From Hymenobacter sp. J193 (GTDB taxonomy: Bacteria; Bacteroidota; Bacteroidia; Cytophagales; Hymenobacteraceae), in assembly GCF_024700075.1 (NCBI RefSeq), contig NZ_JAJONE010000001.1, positions 2,198,001 through 2,262,000 on the forward strand: a DNA stretch of 64,000 nt. Direction: 5' to 3'. The notes beneath the pieces are model-generated. The model saw only the letters and a program-made list of their open reading frames with translations. It was not told the DNA's origin and ran no database searches. Shown piece by piece: positions 48,919-58,498 of the stretch (positions within the stretch are counted from its first letter, which is position 1; each line of letters begins with the position of its first letter). Both the position numbers and the translations under genes were made by a program.

Positions 48919-50862
48919 TTACTGCGAAATACGCGTCACCTTAAACTCGGTGCGGCGGTTGCGCTGGTGCTCATCTTCGGTGCGGGCATTTTTCAGCACG
49001 GGCCGGGTTTCGCCGTAGCCTTTGGCCGTAATGCGGTTCTTAGCAATACCCTTAGAGATAATGTAGTTCACCGCCGACTGCGCCCGCTTCTGCGAAAGGC
49101 TCAGGTTGTAAGCGTCCTTGCCGCGGGAGTCGGTGTGGGAGCTGAGCTCGATAGTAATTTTGGGATTGTCGACCAGCGTCTGCACCAGCTTATCCAGCTC
49201 CAGAGCCGCATCGGGCCGGATGTTCCACTTGTCGTAGTCGTAGAAGATGTTTTCGACTACAATGGCCTTGTTCACCACAATCTTGTCAAGGGTGAGTGTC
49301 ACGGGCAGCTTGATGTCGTTCTGCGCGGCCGGCAGCTCATCCTGCGTGGGCACCTTGCCTACGGTGGTCAGGCTCTGGCGGGCCGTGAAGTAGCCAGTGC
49401 GGTCGGCTACCAGCGCATAGGTGCTGGCCGTATCCAGCTTGAAGCTGAACTTGCCATCGGGACCCGACTGCGTGGTTTGCAAGCGCTGACCGTTGCGGCC
49501 CAGCAGCGCGACCTCCTCGCCCGCCAGGGGCTTGGTTTCGCCGGTTTTGGAGTCTTTTTCCAGCAGCGTGCCGTCGGCGAAGAGCGTGACCAGCTTAAGA
49601 GGCTTGCGGCGGAACAGGTACAGGTCATCGGAGCCCTTGCCGCCGCTGCGGTTGGAGGAAAACACGCCCGCATCCTTGGCCGTGAAGAAGGGCGCAAAGT
49701 CGTCGGCGGTGCTATTGATGGGGGCGCCCACGTTTTTCACCGCGCCCTTCTCTACCCGGAAGATATCAAGCCGGCCCAGGCCGGGGTGCCCATCAGAGGA
49801 GAAGTAGAGCGTACCATCGGGGGCCACTGCCGGAAAGTTTTCGTTGCCGGGCGTGTTGATTTTGTCGCCCAGGTTTTCGGGGGCGGAAAAGCGGTTGCCT
49901 TCTTCCAGCGTAGTCTTATAAAGGTCATTGCCCCCGCTGCCGCCGGTGCGGCTGGAAGAAAAGTACAGCGTGCGGCCGTCGGGCGAGAAGGCGGGCGAGA
50001 AGTCGTCGGCGGTTTTGCTGTTGAGGCCCCGCGCCAGCACCGGCTCCGTCCACTCATTTCCCCGGAAGTACGACACAAACAAGTCCACGCTCTGGTAGCC
50101 TTCCTTGGCCTGCTTCTTGGTGCCGTTGTTGGAGCGGGCAAACACCATCGTCTTGCCATCGGGCGAGTAGGTGGCGCTGGCCTCGTGCTTGTCGGCGGTG
50201 TTGAAAACGGGCTCCAGGCGCCGGATGGACCGGCCGCCGGTCAGCTGCGGCTCGCCCGCCAGCGTCACGGCGTACAGGTCGTTGAAGCCTTCCCCGTTGC
50301 CCAGGTACTTCTTGCCGTCGCGGCCCGAGGCAAACACCAGCTCCTTGGTGGTAGGGAAGATAGTAGCGCCAAAGTCCGAAGAAGGCGAGTTCACCGAGTC
50401 CAGGGCCTGCACTTCGTTGTTGGTGCGCTGAGCCAGCAGCTCGGGCACCAGTTTGGTGTTCTTGGCTTCCAGCTCGGCGCGGGGCACCAGCTTGGCGTTG
50501 GCTCCGTTCTGGGCGTAGGCTTCAAACTGCGTGGTAGCTTCCTCGTATTTGCCGTTGGCTTTCAAGGCTTCGGCGTAGTAGAACTTGGCGTCATTGGATT
50601 TCACCCCGCCGCCAATGGCCGAGTTGTAGTAGTCCTCGGCCTGCTCGATGCGGTTGGACAGGCGGTAGGATTCCGCAATGCGGAAGTTGGAAAACGCGGT
50701 GCGCTTGCCCTTTTTCACGTCGGCTTTGTACAGGGGAATGGCTTCCTCGTACTCGCCCCGCACAAAACGCCGGTCGGCCTTGGTGAGCTGGTCCGAGGCG
50801 CTGCAGCCGCTCAGCCACCCCGTGGTGCCGGCCGCTGCGCATAGGATTAGAAATTTCCGCAT
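48919..50862 (-). CDS. OmpA-family lipoprotein with TPR, PD40 and CRD domains (PorE-like)
   Basis: This protein is 647 residues from ATG 50862 (MRKFLILCAAAGTTGWLSGC, lipobox Cys at 20). TPR-like helices (about 25-130) are followed by a WD40/PD40 beta-propeller (repeats such as SPDGRTLYFSSSRTGG and APDGTLYFSSDG, about 150-430). A carboxypeptidase-regulatory-like domain (about 450-520) comes next. The C-terminal OmpA peptidoglycan-binding domain ends in SSHTDSRGKDAYNLSLSQKR. This order matches PorE, which anchors the T9SS to peptidoglycan. Similar paralogues with other roles exist in Bacteroidota, so the specific assignment is tentative. Confidence 0.8.
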   Translation of the reverse strand: MRKFLILCAAAGTTGWLSGCSASDQLTKADRRFVRGEYEEAIPLYKADVKKGKRTAFSNFRIAESYRLSNRIEQAEDYYNSAIGGGVKSNDAKFYYAEALKANGKYEEATTQFEAYAQNGANAKLVPRAELEAKNTKLVPELLAQRTNNEVQALDSVNSPSSDFGATIFPTTKELVFASGRDGKKYLGNGEGFNDLYAVTLAGEPQLTGGRSIRRLEPVFNTADKHEASATYSPDGKTMVFARSNNGTKKQAKEGYQSVDLFVSYFRGNEWTEPVLARGLNSKTADDFSPAFSPDGRTLYFSSSRTGGSGGNDLYKTTLEEGNRFSAPENLGDKINTPGNENFPAVAPDGTLYFSSDGHPGLGRLDIFRVEKGAVKNVGAPINSTADDFAPFFTAKDAGVFSSNRSGGKGSDDLYLFRRKPLKLVTLFADGTLLEKDSKTGETKPLAGEEVALLGRNGQRLQTTQSGPDGKFSFKLDTASTYALVADRTGYFTARQSLTTVGKVPTQDELPAAQNDIKLPVTLTLDKIVVNKAIVVENIFYDYDKWNIRPDAALELDKLVQTLVDNPKITIELSSHTDSRGKDAYNLSLSQKRAQSAVNYIISKGIAKNRITAKGYGETRPVLKNARTEDEHQRNRRTEFKVTRISQ

Positions 50863-50963
50863 AGGAATAGAAGAAAAAAGGTCGGGCTGAAGCTTCCGCT
50901 CAGGCAGGTAACGCTGGCCGCCGCCGAGCAAGTATAAGCAGTTTGGACAGGATTGTACCGCGC

Positions 50964-51470
50964 TCAAGCTGGCGAGGTTGCTGCCGCCGCGAAATACCGG
51001 GCCAGCCAGGTAGCGCGGGCCGGCGCGGGCCACTGCTCGCGCAGCTCGGCGCAGGTGGCCACGGTGTTGTTGAAGTAGGGAGTATCGGGTTTCAGGTGGC
51101 CCTCCGCCACGGCGCCGCGCAGAGCCAGCCGGTCCAGCAGCTGCACTTCGCCGGCCACCAGAAATGCCAGCCGGGCCTTATCCAGGAGCTGAACGTCCAG
51201 CAGTTCTTCCAGTTCGCGCACAAAGCGCACGGAGGCATCAATGGAACAGCCACTGGCATCGGCTACGGCCTCGTCCAGCCCGATAACCAGAAACTGCCGG
51301 TGCAGGACTTCGGCGGAGGCGGCCAGGGTGCGGCCGTGGCTGGTCCACTCCTGGGCGAACTGCCGCAAGGCTGGCTGCATGTCCACTATTTCAGCCTCCG
51401 TGAAGGGCCGGCTGGCCTGATAAATCCACACGCGCGCCGAAGCAGGCAACTGGTCGAAGGGAACGTACAC
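50964..51470 (-). CDS. Conserved hypothetical protein
   Basis: This 168-residue soluble protein starts MYVPFDQLPASARVWIYQ and has a small-domain helical composition (FAQEWTSHGRTLAASAEVL, DASVRFVRELEELL). I associate this opening with a conserved Bacteroidota family sometimes labelled 'ABC transporter ATPase', but no Walker motifs are present and that label is not supported. It lies 101 bases upstream of the PorE-like gene on the same strand. Confidence 0.6.
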   Translation of the reverse strand: MYVPFDQLPASARVWIYQASRPFTEAEIVDMQPALRQFAQEWTSHGRTLAASAEVLHRQFLVIGLDEAVADASGCSIDASVRFVRELEELLDVQLLDKARLAFLVAGEVQLLDRLALRGAVAEGHLKPDTPYFNNTVATCAELREQWPAPARATWLARYFAAAATSPA

Positions 51471-51557
51471 GGACTTCAGATTTTACGGATGAGAAACGGA
51501 TGTGACAGATAAGCGGCCAGTAAGCTGCCCGCCAAAACACCTATCTTACTACAAATA

Positions 51558-51593
51558 AACAGCCCCGCCCGGAAGTTCCGACGCGGGGCTGTT
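51558..51593. terminator. Hairpin between the hypothetical and Fe-S protein genes
   Basis: Eleven-base GC-rich arms (51558-51568 and 51583-51593) are present. The orientation of use is unclear. Confidence 0.55.
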
Positions 51594-51599
51594 ATTCGG

Positions 51600-51668
51600 T
51601 TGGCTGTTATGAGTTGCGAGTTGCCAAAGCTCTATCAACTGGCAACTCATAACTCGCAACTGATAATT
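51600..51668. repeat. Word-repeat palindrome, ATGAGTTGCGAGTTG family
   Basis: TTATGAGTTGCGAGTTGCC on the left is mirrored by GGCAACTCATAACTCGCAAC on the right. It ends at the stop codon of the CCG-domain protein gene. Confidence 0.75.
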
Positions 51669-52563
51669 AAGCATTCAGACCTTCGGCGGAGGCAATCAGC
51701 TCGGCCAGGTCGAACACCTGCACGTCCGACTCCCGCTCTTTGTTTTTCACGCCGTCGGCCATCATGGTCATGCAGAACGGGCAGGCTACGGCAATGACGC
51801 TGCCGCCGCGGTTGGAGCCAGCGGGCAGCACCGGGGCGGTGCTTTCCACGCCCTGCAGGTTCAGCAGCACATCGGCGTCGCCGTCCAGGGTGGCCAGGGC
51901 TTCCTCGGCGCGTTCCACGTTGATGTCTTTTTTGCCGGGCTCGGGCTCTTTCCACATCTGGGCGCCGCCGGCTCCGCAGCAGAGGCCATTGGTTTTGCAG
52001 CGCTTCATTTCCAGTAGGTCGGCGTCCAGCACTTCCAGCACGGCGCGGGGTGCCTCGTAGATGTTGTTGGCGCGGCCCAGGTAGCAGGAGTCGTGAAAGG
52101 TGATGCGGCGGCCCTTGAACGACTCCCCGCCCTCGGCCTTCACCTTGCCCTCGTTGATGAGCTGCTGCAGGAAAGTACTGTGGTGAATCACCTCGTACTC
52201 GCCGCCCAGCGCGGGGTACTCGTTCTTGATGGTGTTGAAGCAGTGCGGGCAGGCCGTTACCACCTTCTTGATGCCGTAGCCATTGAGGGTAGTAATGTTC
52301 TGCATGGCCTGCATCTGAAACAGGAATTCGTTGCCGGCGCGCTTGGCCGGGTCGCCGGTGCAGCTTTCTTCCATACCCAGCACCGCGTAGTTCACGCCCA
52401 CGTGCTCCAGAATGCGCACGAAAGCCCGCGTCACGCGCTTGTAACGGTCGTCGAAGGCGCCGGCGCAGCCCACCCAGAACAGAATTTCCGGCGTTTCGCC
52501 CCGGGCAGCCAGGTCGGCCATCATCGGAACACTTACTTGGCGCTTGGCAGTTAATTCAGCCAT
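51667..52563 (-). CDS. CCG-domain Fe-S protein (HdrB/GlpC-like)
   Basis: This protein is 298 residues from ATG 52563 (MAELTAKRQVSVPMMADLA). Two cysteine-rich CCG regions are visible: WVGCAGAF with ACPHCFNTIKNEYP, and a second with DSCYLGR, KTNGLCCGAGG and ACPFCMTMM. These bind the non-cubane Fe-S clusters of heterodisulfide-reductase-like electron carriers. It follows the membrane ferredoxin gene (52683-54056), its likely partner. Together they resemble an Hdr-type quinone or ferredoxin oxidoreductase of unknown acceptor. Confidence 0.87.
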   Translation of the reverse strand: MAELTAKRQVSVPMMADLAARGETPEILFWVGCAGAFDDRYKRVTRAFVRILEHVGVNYAVLGMEESCTGDPAKRAGNEFLFQMQAMQNITTLNGYGIKKVVTACPHCFNTIKNEYPALGGEYEVIHHSTFLQQLINEGKVKAEGGESFKGRRITFHDSCYLGRANNIYEAPRAVLEVLDADLLEMKRCKTNGLCCGAGGAQMWKEPEPGKKDINVERAEEALATLDGDADVLLNLQGVESTAPVLPAGSNRGGSVIAVACPFCMTMMADGVKNKERESDVQVFDLAELIASAEGLNA

Positions 52564-52682
52564 TATAGTAGTGAGTAGTCGGTATTGAGTATTGAGACAG
52601 GAGAAAAAGAGAAGCAGCAATGGTTTGGGTGAAGCAGAGCAATCAGAACATAGATGTCTCACTACTCATTACCCAATACTCA
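52564..52682. repeat. Word-repeat palindrome, AGTGAGTA/TATTGAGTA family
   Basis: AGTAGTGAGTAGTCGGTATTG and AGTATTGAGACAGG are mirrored by TGTCTCACTACTCATTACCC and AATACTCACTACT. The palindrome occupies the gap between two genes of one operon. Confidence 0.7.
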
Positions 52683-54056
52683 CTACTTCTCCGCCACGAA
52701 CAGGTCGTCGGCCCAGTTGAAGCGGTCCGAGGGTGAGAAGGCCCAGGGCGCCCCGTTATTTTCGATGTTGGAGAACATGACGTTGAGCGAGTTGGGCGCG
52801 GCCGACTCTTCCAGCACCAGGAAGCGGCGCATTTCCACAATGCTTTCCAGCGGGTTAATGTTCACCGGGCAGGCTTCCACGCAGGCGTTGCAGGTAGTGC
52901 AGGCCCAGAGCTCCTCAGGTGTCACGTAGCCGCGCAGCAGGGTGTGGTTTTCGCGGTCCAGCTGTTCCTGCGGGTCGTGCTTGGCTTCCTTGCCGTAGAG
53001 GTTGGGGTTGAAAATCAGCGGTGAGTTGTACTTCTCCTCTACCCTGTCGCGCGTGTCCATGATGATTTTGCGCGGAGAAAGCAGCTTGCCGGTGATGTTG
53101 GCCGGGCAAACTGAAGTGCAGCGGCCACACTCGGTGCAGGAGTAGGCGTTCAGCAGGTTGGTCCAGGCCAGGTCGTTCACATCCTTAGCCCCGAAGGGAG
53201 TAGGCGCGGCGGCGGAGCCATCGGGCTCCGTGGCGGGGGCGGGCACCTGGTAGGTGGGGTCCATCATAGCCTTCACCTCGTGGGTGATACTGTCCACGTT
53301 CGAGAACTGCCCCTGCGGCACCAGCCGGGAGTAGTAAACGTTCGGGAAGGCCATGATGATGTGAAAGTGCTTGGACGAAGGCAGGTAATTCAGAAATAGC
53401 AGAATGCCCACGATGTGCGCCCACCAGCCCACGCGCTCCAGCACGTGCAGGGCCGTAGGGCTGTCGGGTAGCAGACCCGTGAGAAACTGGCTGATGGGAA
53501 AAGCGCCGGGCAAGCTGGCGCCGTGCAGCTTCAGGTCGGCGGCATTCATCAGGAACAAGGCCGCCATCAGTACCACTTCGATGTAGAGAATGACGTTGGC
53601 ATCAAGCCGGGGCCAGGCGCGCATTTCCGGGCCGGTAAACCGACGTACGCCTTTTACATTACGGCGCCACCACAACGCCGCCACGGCCAGTACCACCAGC
53701 GCGCCTAACACCTCATTGGTGCCGGTGAGCAGTGAGTACAGCGGCCCCAGGAAGCTCAGCACCCGGTGCGTGCCGAAAATACCGTCAATCAATATCTCGA
53801 TGACTTCGATGTTGATGACGATAAAGCCAATATACACGATGAGGTGCAGAATGGCCGGCGTGAGGCGCTTGAACATTTTCTGCTGCCCGAAGGCCACCAG
53901 CAGGGTTTTCCACAGCCGCTCATTCACGTGGCCGCTCATGTCCCGGTCGCGCCCGACGAGGATATTGGCCCGAATCTTCCGCGCTTGCCAGGCAAACAGG
54001 CCGAAGCCCGCCACCGCCACCAGCAGGAAGAGGATGTTTTGAATAGAAAAGTGCAC
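52683..54056 (-). CDS. Membrane-anchored 4Fe-4S ferredoxin-type oxidoreductase (HdrC/nitrate reductase gamma-like)
   Basis: This protein is 457 residues, with the start at GTG 54056 (VHFSIQNILFLLVAVAGFG) chosen because it begins the first membrane helix. The N-terminal half has about five membrane helices. The C-terminal half has two ferredoxin clusters, CTECGRCTSVCPANITGK and CTTCNACVEACPVNINP. It probably transfers electrons from the membrane quinone pool to the CCG-domain protein encoded just downstream. The frame extends to 54194, but the extra residues are not membrane-like. Confidence 0.87.
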   Translation of the reverse strand: MHFSIQNILFLLVAVAGFGLFAWQARKIRANILVGRDRDMSGHVNERLWKTLLVAFGQQKMFKRLTPAILHLIVYIGFIVINIEVIEILIDGIFGTHRVLSFLGPLYSLLTGTNEVLGALVVLAVAALWWRRNVKGVRRFTGPEMRAWPRLDANVILYIEVVLMAALFLMNAADLKLHGASLPGAFPISQFLTGLLPDSPTALHVLERVGWWAHIVGILLFLNYLPSSKHFHIIMAFPNVYYSRLVPQGQFSNVDSITHEVKAMMDPTYQVPAPATEPDGSAAAPTPFGAKDVNDLAWTNLLNAYSCTECGRCTSVCPANITGKLLSPRKIIMDTRDRVEEKYNSPLIFNPNLYGKEAKHDPQEQLDRENHTLLRGYVTPEELWACTTCNACVEACPVNINPLESIVEMRRFLVLEESAAPNSLNVMFSNIENNGAPWAFSPSDRFNWADDLFVAEK

Positions 54057-54154
54057 GGAGAAATGGGTAGGTTTGGGGTTTAGGCCGAAATATACTCGGT
54101 ATGCATAATAAATCCTGTCTTTTTCCGGCCGGAAAGATTTTTTTACCCTACGGC

Positions 54155-54184
54155 TTGCAGGTTGAAATTGGTTTGCTACTTTTG
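54155..54184 (+). promoter_or_regulatory. tRNA-Phe promoter (TTG-N19-TACTTTTG)
   Basis: TTG at 54155-54157 and the exact -7 element TACTTTTG at 54177-54184 are 19 bases apart. The tRNA starts 38 bases downstream. Confidence 0.75.
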
Positions 54185-54222
54185 TGCTCCCCAACGGTCA
54201 TACGGGCCTTTTGCGGGAAGAT

Positions 54223-54295
<73 letters not shown>

Positions 54296-54299
54296 CCGG

Positions 54300-54336
54300 A
54301 AAGCCCTCTTTGCAGCCTGCAAAGAGGGCTTTTTTA
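54300..54336 (+). terminator. Terminator after tRNA-Phe
   Basis: Fourteen-base arms (54301-54314 and 54318-54331) are followed by TTTTTT. Confidence 0.85.
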
Positions 54337-54561
54337 TTTCTTCCGTACAAACCCGGCTATTCTGTCTCCGCGGCTTTTTTTCGTGGATCTGCCCGTCCAA
54401 AACGGGTGAACCTGCCGGATGTCGCCGGAAATTCTTTTTCCGGCCGGGTACTATTCCTGTCGGGTTTCGGTTGAAGAGTTATATGTTGCCACTTGGCAAC
54501 GACATCTTCGCAATTTTGTGGATGAGTGGCCTGCGCTGCTGTACTGCACCTTACTCTCCAC

Positions 54562-55674
54562 ATGGCTCAGCAAGTTCGATTCACCAACACCACCCAATCT
54601 GCTTTTTTCGCCACGGTACGCCAGCGGGTAGATGCTCATTTTCAGGCCAATAGCCTTTCCAAGCACGCCAACGGCGCTATGTGGGCCAAAACGGCGTTCT
54701 ACCTGACTAGCTTCGTGGTTTTTTATGCGCTGCTTATTTCCGGGCAATTCGGGCTGGGTGGTATGGCGCTGCTGGCGGGGCTGTTGGGCGCGTTCAGCGC
54801 CTTTATCGGCTTCAATGTGTGCCACGACGCCATTCACGGCTCCTTCTCGGCCGACAAGCGGGTAAATAAAGTTTTCAGCCTGCTCTTCAACCTTATTGGG
54901 GCCAATCCTTACATGTGGAGCATCACGCACAACGTGGTGCACCACACCTACACCAACATTCCGGGTCACGACGAGGACATTGAAGTAGCCCCAGGCCTGG
55001 TGCGGCTGTCGGAGGACGAGCCTGTGAACCGGGTGCAACGCTACCAGCACCTCTACGCGTTTTTCCTGTACGGGCTGGCCTCGCTCTCGTGGGTTTTGCG
55101 CAAGGACTACCTGAAGTTCTTCAAGGAAAAGATCGGCCAGCACGACAACCGAAAGCACCCGCGTCAGGAGTATTTCAACCTGTTTTTTTACAAAGCTCTT
55201 TACTACGTGCTCTTCATTGTGCTGCCGCTGGTGGTGCTCGATATTACGTGGTGGCAGTTCGTGCTGGGCTTTCTGCTGATGCACTTCGTAGAAGGTCTGG
55301 TGCTGGGACTGGTATTCCAGCTGGCGCACGTGGTAGAGGGCACGGAGTTTCCGGTGCCCGACGAAACCGGCGACATGCGCGAAGCCTGGGCCGCTCACCA
55401 GATGCGCACCACGGCCAATTTCTCCACTACCAGTCCGCTGGCGCATTTCCTCTGCGGCGGCCTCAACCAGCAGATCGAGCACCATCTGTTCCCGAAAATC
55501 TGCCATATCCACTACCCGGCCATTTCGGGCATCGTGAAGCAGACGGCCCACGAGTTTGGCTTGCCTTACCTGGAAAACCGGACCTTTTTCACCGCCCTCC
55601 GCTCCCACTACCGCGTGCTGCGCAAGCTGGGCAAGGAAGCCTATGCGCTGGAAAAAGTGCGGGCCTACGCTTAA
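54562..55674 (+). CDS. Membrane fatty acid/acyl-CoA desaturase
   Basis: This protein is 370 residues from ATG 54562 (MAQQVRFTNTTQSAFF). The three histidine boxes are CHDAIHGSF, HNVVHHTYTN and NQQIEHHLFP; the QxxHH third box is typical of front-end (delta-5/6-like) desaturases. It inserts a double bond into an acyl chain using di-iron chemistry. Membrane helices lie around residues 35-75 and 210-250. No cytochrome b5 domain is fused, so a separate ferredoxin or b5 donor is needed. Confidence 0.9.
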   Translation: MAQQVRFTNTTQSAFFATVRQRVDAHFQANSLSKHANGAMWAKTAFYLTSFVVFYALLISGQFGLGGMALLAGLLGAFSAFIGFNVCHDAIHGSFSADKRVNKVFSLLFNLIGANPYMWSITHNVVHHTYTNIPGHDEDIEVAPGLVRLSEDEPVNRVQRYQHLYAFFLYGLASLSWVLRKDYLKFFKEKIGQHDNRKHPRQEYFNLFFYKALYYVLFIVLPLVVLDITWWQFVLGFLLMHFVEGLVLGLVFQLAHVVEGTEFPVPDETGDMREAWAAHQMRTTANFSTTSPLAHFLCGGLNQQIEHHLFPKICHIHYPAISGIVKQTAHEFGLPYLENRTFFTALRSHYRVLRKLGKEAYALEKVRAYA

Positions 55675-55784
55675 GCTGACTTCAGAAAGCGGTATCTGAT
55701 TCTGATATCATAAGGCAGAAGTAAGCTCGACGTTAACTATGCCTCCCGGCGGGCGTAAGCACAGGAAACCTATTCCTGTCCGCT

Positions 55785-57341
55785 ATGGCTGCTCGCCTCA
55801 CTCCTGCCCGCTCGTCCGGCACCACGCAATCCGTCTGGTTTCCGACTGCCGACCCGCTACCAACTTTTAAGCCGCTTCGCCAGAGTACCACGGCCGATGT
55901 AGTGGTAGTGGGAGCAGGCATAGCAGGCCTGACTACCGCGTATCTGCTGGGCAAGGCCGGCAAAAAGGTGGTAGTGCTGGAAGACGGCGAAATAGCCAGC
56001 GGCGAATCCGGGCGCACCACGGCCCACCTTTCCAATGCCCTCGACGACCGGTACTCCACGCTGGAGCAGCTCTTTGGAGAGGAAGGCGCCCGGCTGGCAG
56101 CCGAAAGCCATACGGCGGCCATTGCCGAAATCGAGAAAATCGTCCTGACAGAAAAAATAGCCTGTGGCTTTACCCGCCTCAACGGCTACCTGTTTTTGCC
56201 GGCCGACGGTACGGAGCAGGAACTGGACGAGGAACTGGAGGCAGCACACCGGGCCGGCCTGAAATCGGTGAAAAAGCTGCGCGACTCCGGCACTCCCGGC
56301 TTCCATACCGGCCCCTGCCTGCGCTTTCCCGAGCAAGGCCAGTTCCATATTCTGCAATACCTCCACGGCCTCGTAGATGCCATTACGGCCCAGGGCGGGC
56401 AGATTTTTACGCACACGCACGTAGAAGCGGTGGAAGGCGGTAGCTCGGCCCGCGTGACGACAACAGGCGGCCAGGAAGTAACCGCCGGGGCTATTGTCGT
56501 TGCTACCAATACGCCCTTCAACGACCGGGTGGTGATGCACACCAAGCAGGCTCCTTACCGCACGTACGCCCTGGCGGCCCGCATGCCCAAAGGCTCCATG
56601 ACGCCAGCTTTGTATTGGGACACGGCCGACCCCTACCACTATATCCGCTTGCAGGAAGACCCCAACCAGGGAGACGACCTGCTGATTGTGGGCGGCGAGG
56701 ACCACAAAACCGGCCAGGAAGCCAACCCCGCCGAGCGGCTGCAGTGCCTCGAAGACTGGACGCGGAAGCACTTCCCGCAAATCACGAGCATCGACTTTCG
56801 CTGGTCGGGGCAGGTGATGGAACCTACGGATGGCCTGGCCTACGCCGGCCGTAATCCGCTGGATAACGACAATGTATACATCATCACCGGTGACTCGGGC
56901 CACGGCATGACGCACTCCACCTTGGGCGCTATGCTCATTCGGGACCTGATTCTGGAGCAACCCAACCCCTGGGAAAAGCTCTACGACCCGGGCCGCATCA
57001 CGCTGAAGCCGGAGTCTATCAAGGAATTCGTGCGGGAGAATGTGAACGTGGCGGCGGAATACACGGAACTGCTCACCGGCGGCGATGTGGCTACTTCTGA
57101 GGAAATTGCGGTGGGCTCGGGCGCTGTACTGCGGCGCGGCCTCACCAAAGTAGCCGTGTACAAAGACAAGGCCGGCCAGACCCACGAATGTTCGGCCATT
57201 TGCCCGCATTTGGGGTGCGTGGTGCACTGGAACGGGCTGGAAAGCAGTTGGGACTGCCCCTGCCACGGCTCCCGCTTCGACGCCTACGGCAAGCTGCTGA
57301 TGGGCCCCGCCAATTCAGATTTGGGTGCTATAGAGAAGTAG
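55785..57341 (+). CDS. FAD-dependent oxidoreductase fused to a Rieske 2Fe-2S domain
   Basis: This 518-residue protein has an N-terminal DAO-type FAD domain (VVVVGAGIAGLTTAYLLGKAG, about 39-58) to about residue 390. The C-terminal Rieske domain carries CPHLGCVVHW and CPCHGSRF, the two Cys/His pairs that bind the 2Fe-2S cluster. It is a single-chain flavin-Rieske electron-transfer enzyme; the substrate is unknown, and oxidised amines or amino acids are a typical guess. It converges with the DnaJ gene with only 8 bases between stops. Confidence 0.9.
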   Translation: MAARLTPARSSGTTQSVWFPTADPLPTFKPLRQSTTADVVVVGAGIAGLTTAYLLGKAGKKVVVLEDGEIASGESGRTTAHLSNALDDRYSTLEQLFGEEGARLAAESHTAAIAEIEKIVLTEKIACGFTRLNGYLFLPADGTEQELDEELEAAHRAGLKSVKKLRDSGTPGFHTGPCLRFPEQGQFHILQYLHGLVDAITAQGGQIFTHTHVEAVEGGSSARVTTTGGQEVTAGAIVVATNTPFNDRVVMHTKQAPYRTYALAARMPKGSMTPALYWDTADPYHYIRLQEDPNQGDDLLIVGGEDHKTGQEANPAERLQCLEDWTRKHFPQITSIDFRWSGQVMEPTDGLAYAGRNPLDNDNVYIITGDSGHGMTHSTLGAMLIRDLILEQPNPWEKLYDPGRITLKPESIKEFVRENVNVAAEYTELLTGGDVATSEEIAVGSGAVLRRGLTKVAVYKDKAGQTHECSAICPHLGCVVHWNGLESSWDCPCHGSRFDAYGKLLMGPANSDLGAIEK

Positions 57342-57349
57342 GGCACGGT

Positions 57350-58498
57350 CTACAGGCAAGGCGTTTTCAGTCGGGCTTCCTCCGCGTACAGGTAGCCCAG
57401 GCGGGCGGCGCGCCCGAAGAACTCGCAGGCGGCGGCGCGGTTCTGCTGGGCCTCGGCCAGCCGGCCCAGCAGAAAGTAAATCTGCCCGTTGCGCGGCTGG
57501 TTTAGCAGCACCTGCTGGTAATCGGCGCGGGCGGCCTGAAACTCGCCCAGCTTAAACCAGGCCAGCCCGCGGTACGTGAGGTAGCGGCCCGATGGGCTTT
57601 TACCTTGGGCTTCGCGCTGGCGCAGGCCAGTAGTCAGATCCAGAATGGCCGGCCGAAACTGCCGCTGCTCAAACAAGCGCAACTCGCCCCGGTCAAGCCA
57701 GGCTCCGGTTTGGGTGGAGTCGACGGCCAGCGCCTGGTTGAAGCTCCGTAGCGCCTTGCCGGATTGCCCCACGGCCGCGTAGCATTGCCCCATGCGCCAC
57801 CACAGCCGGGCGCGGCGTGGCGTAGCTATTTCCTCCTGCTGTATCGCCACCGTGTAGTCTTCCAGTGCGGCCTGGTAGTCGTGGTAAGCCAGCTGCTCGA
57901 TTTCGCCCCGGCGGTGGCGGGCTTCAGGGTAGCTGGGCTTAAAGTGAATAGCAGCCGACAGGTAACTGTGCGCCGTGCTCCATTGCTGCTCCGTGTAGGC
58001 TTTCAGGCCGTCTTCGTAGTTGCTCCGGGCGGTTACGTGGTCCATCGTCAGCTTCACGGAAAGCATGAAAGCTATCAGCAGCGCTACAAACAGAAACGTA
58101 AGCAGGTAGTCGCGGCGGGTGAAGCGCGTTTTCTGGCGCGGAATGGGCCGGTAGTGCCGCTCCGCCGAAGAAGCCGGCCGGCGGGTGCGCACGGGGCCGG
58201 CGGCGGGTGGCGGTGCCCCGTAGATGTGCTGATGCTGCTGCCGGAACTGCTGCTGCCGGCGGGCCTGCTCTATTTGCTGGGCTTCGCGCCACAACTGCTG
58301 GTCGTAGGCTGCGCGGCGGGCGGGGTCGGCCAGAATGCCGTGGGCAATGCTGATTTGCTTGAACAACTCCTCGTAGCGGGTATCTCCCTGGTGCCGGTCG
58401 GGATGGTAGCGCAAAGCCAGCTGCTTATACGCTTGCTTGATTTCCAGCCGGGTGGCTGTGGGCGACACGCCAAGTACGTGGTAATGATTCTGGCTCAA
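57350..58498 (-). CDS. DnaJ-domain protein with TPR repeats and a membrane helix
   Basis: This 382-residue protein has an N-terminal J-domain with the HPD motif (YHPDRHQGD, about residues 31-39). A linker rich in Gln and Arg follows, then one membrane helix (YLLTFLFVALLIAFMLSVKL, about 131-150). A C-terminal set of TPR-like helices follows (YTEQQWSTAHSYLSAAIHF, then LQRHQ...). This is a membrane-anchored Hsp70 co-chaperone-like protein, not the classical DnaJ with a zinc finger. Its partner is presumably DnaK. Confidence 0.85.
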   Translation of the reverse strand: MSQNHYHVLGVSPTATRLEIKQAYKQLALRYHPDRHQGDTRYEELFKQISIAHGILADPARRAAYDQQLWREAQQIEQARRQQQFRQQHQHIYGAPPPAAGPVRTRRPASSAERHYRPIPRQKTRFTRRDYLLTFLFVALLIAFMLSVKLTMDHVTARSNYEDGLKAYTEQQWSTAHSYLSAAIHFKPSYPEARHRRGEIEQLAYHDYQAALEDYTVAIQQEEIATPRRARLWWRMGQCYAAVGQSGKALRSFNQALAVDSTQTGAWLDRGELRLFEQRQFRPAILDLTTGLRQREAQGKSPSGRYLTYRGLAWFKLGEFQAARADYQQVLLNQPRNGQIYFLLGRLAEAQQNRAAACEFFGRAARLGYLYAEEARLKTPCL

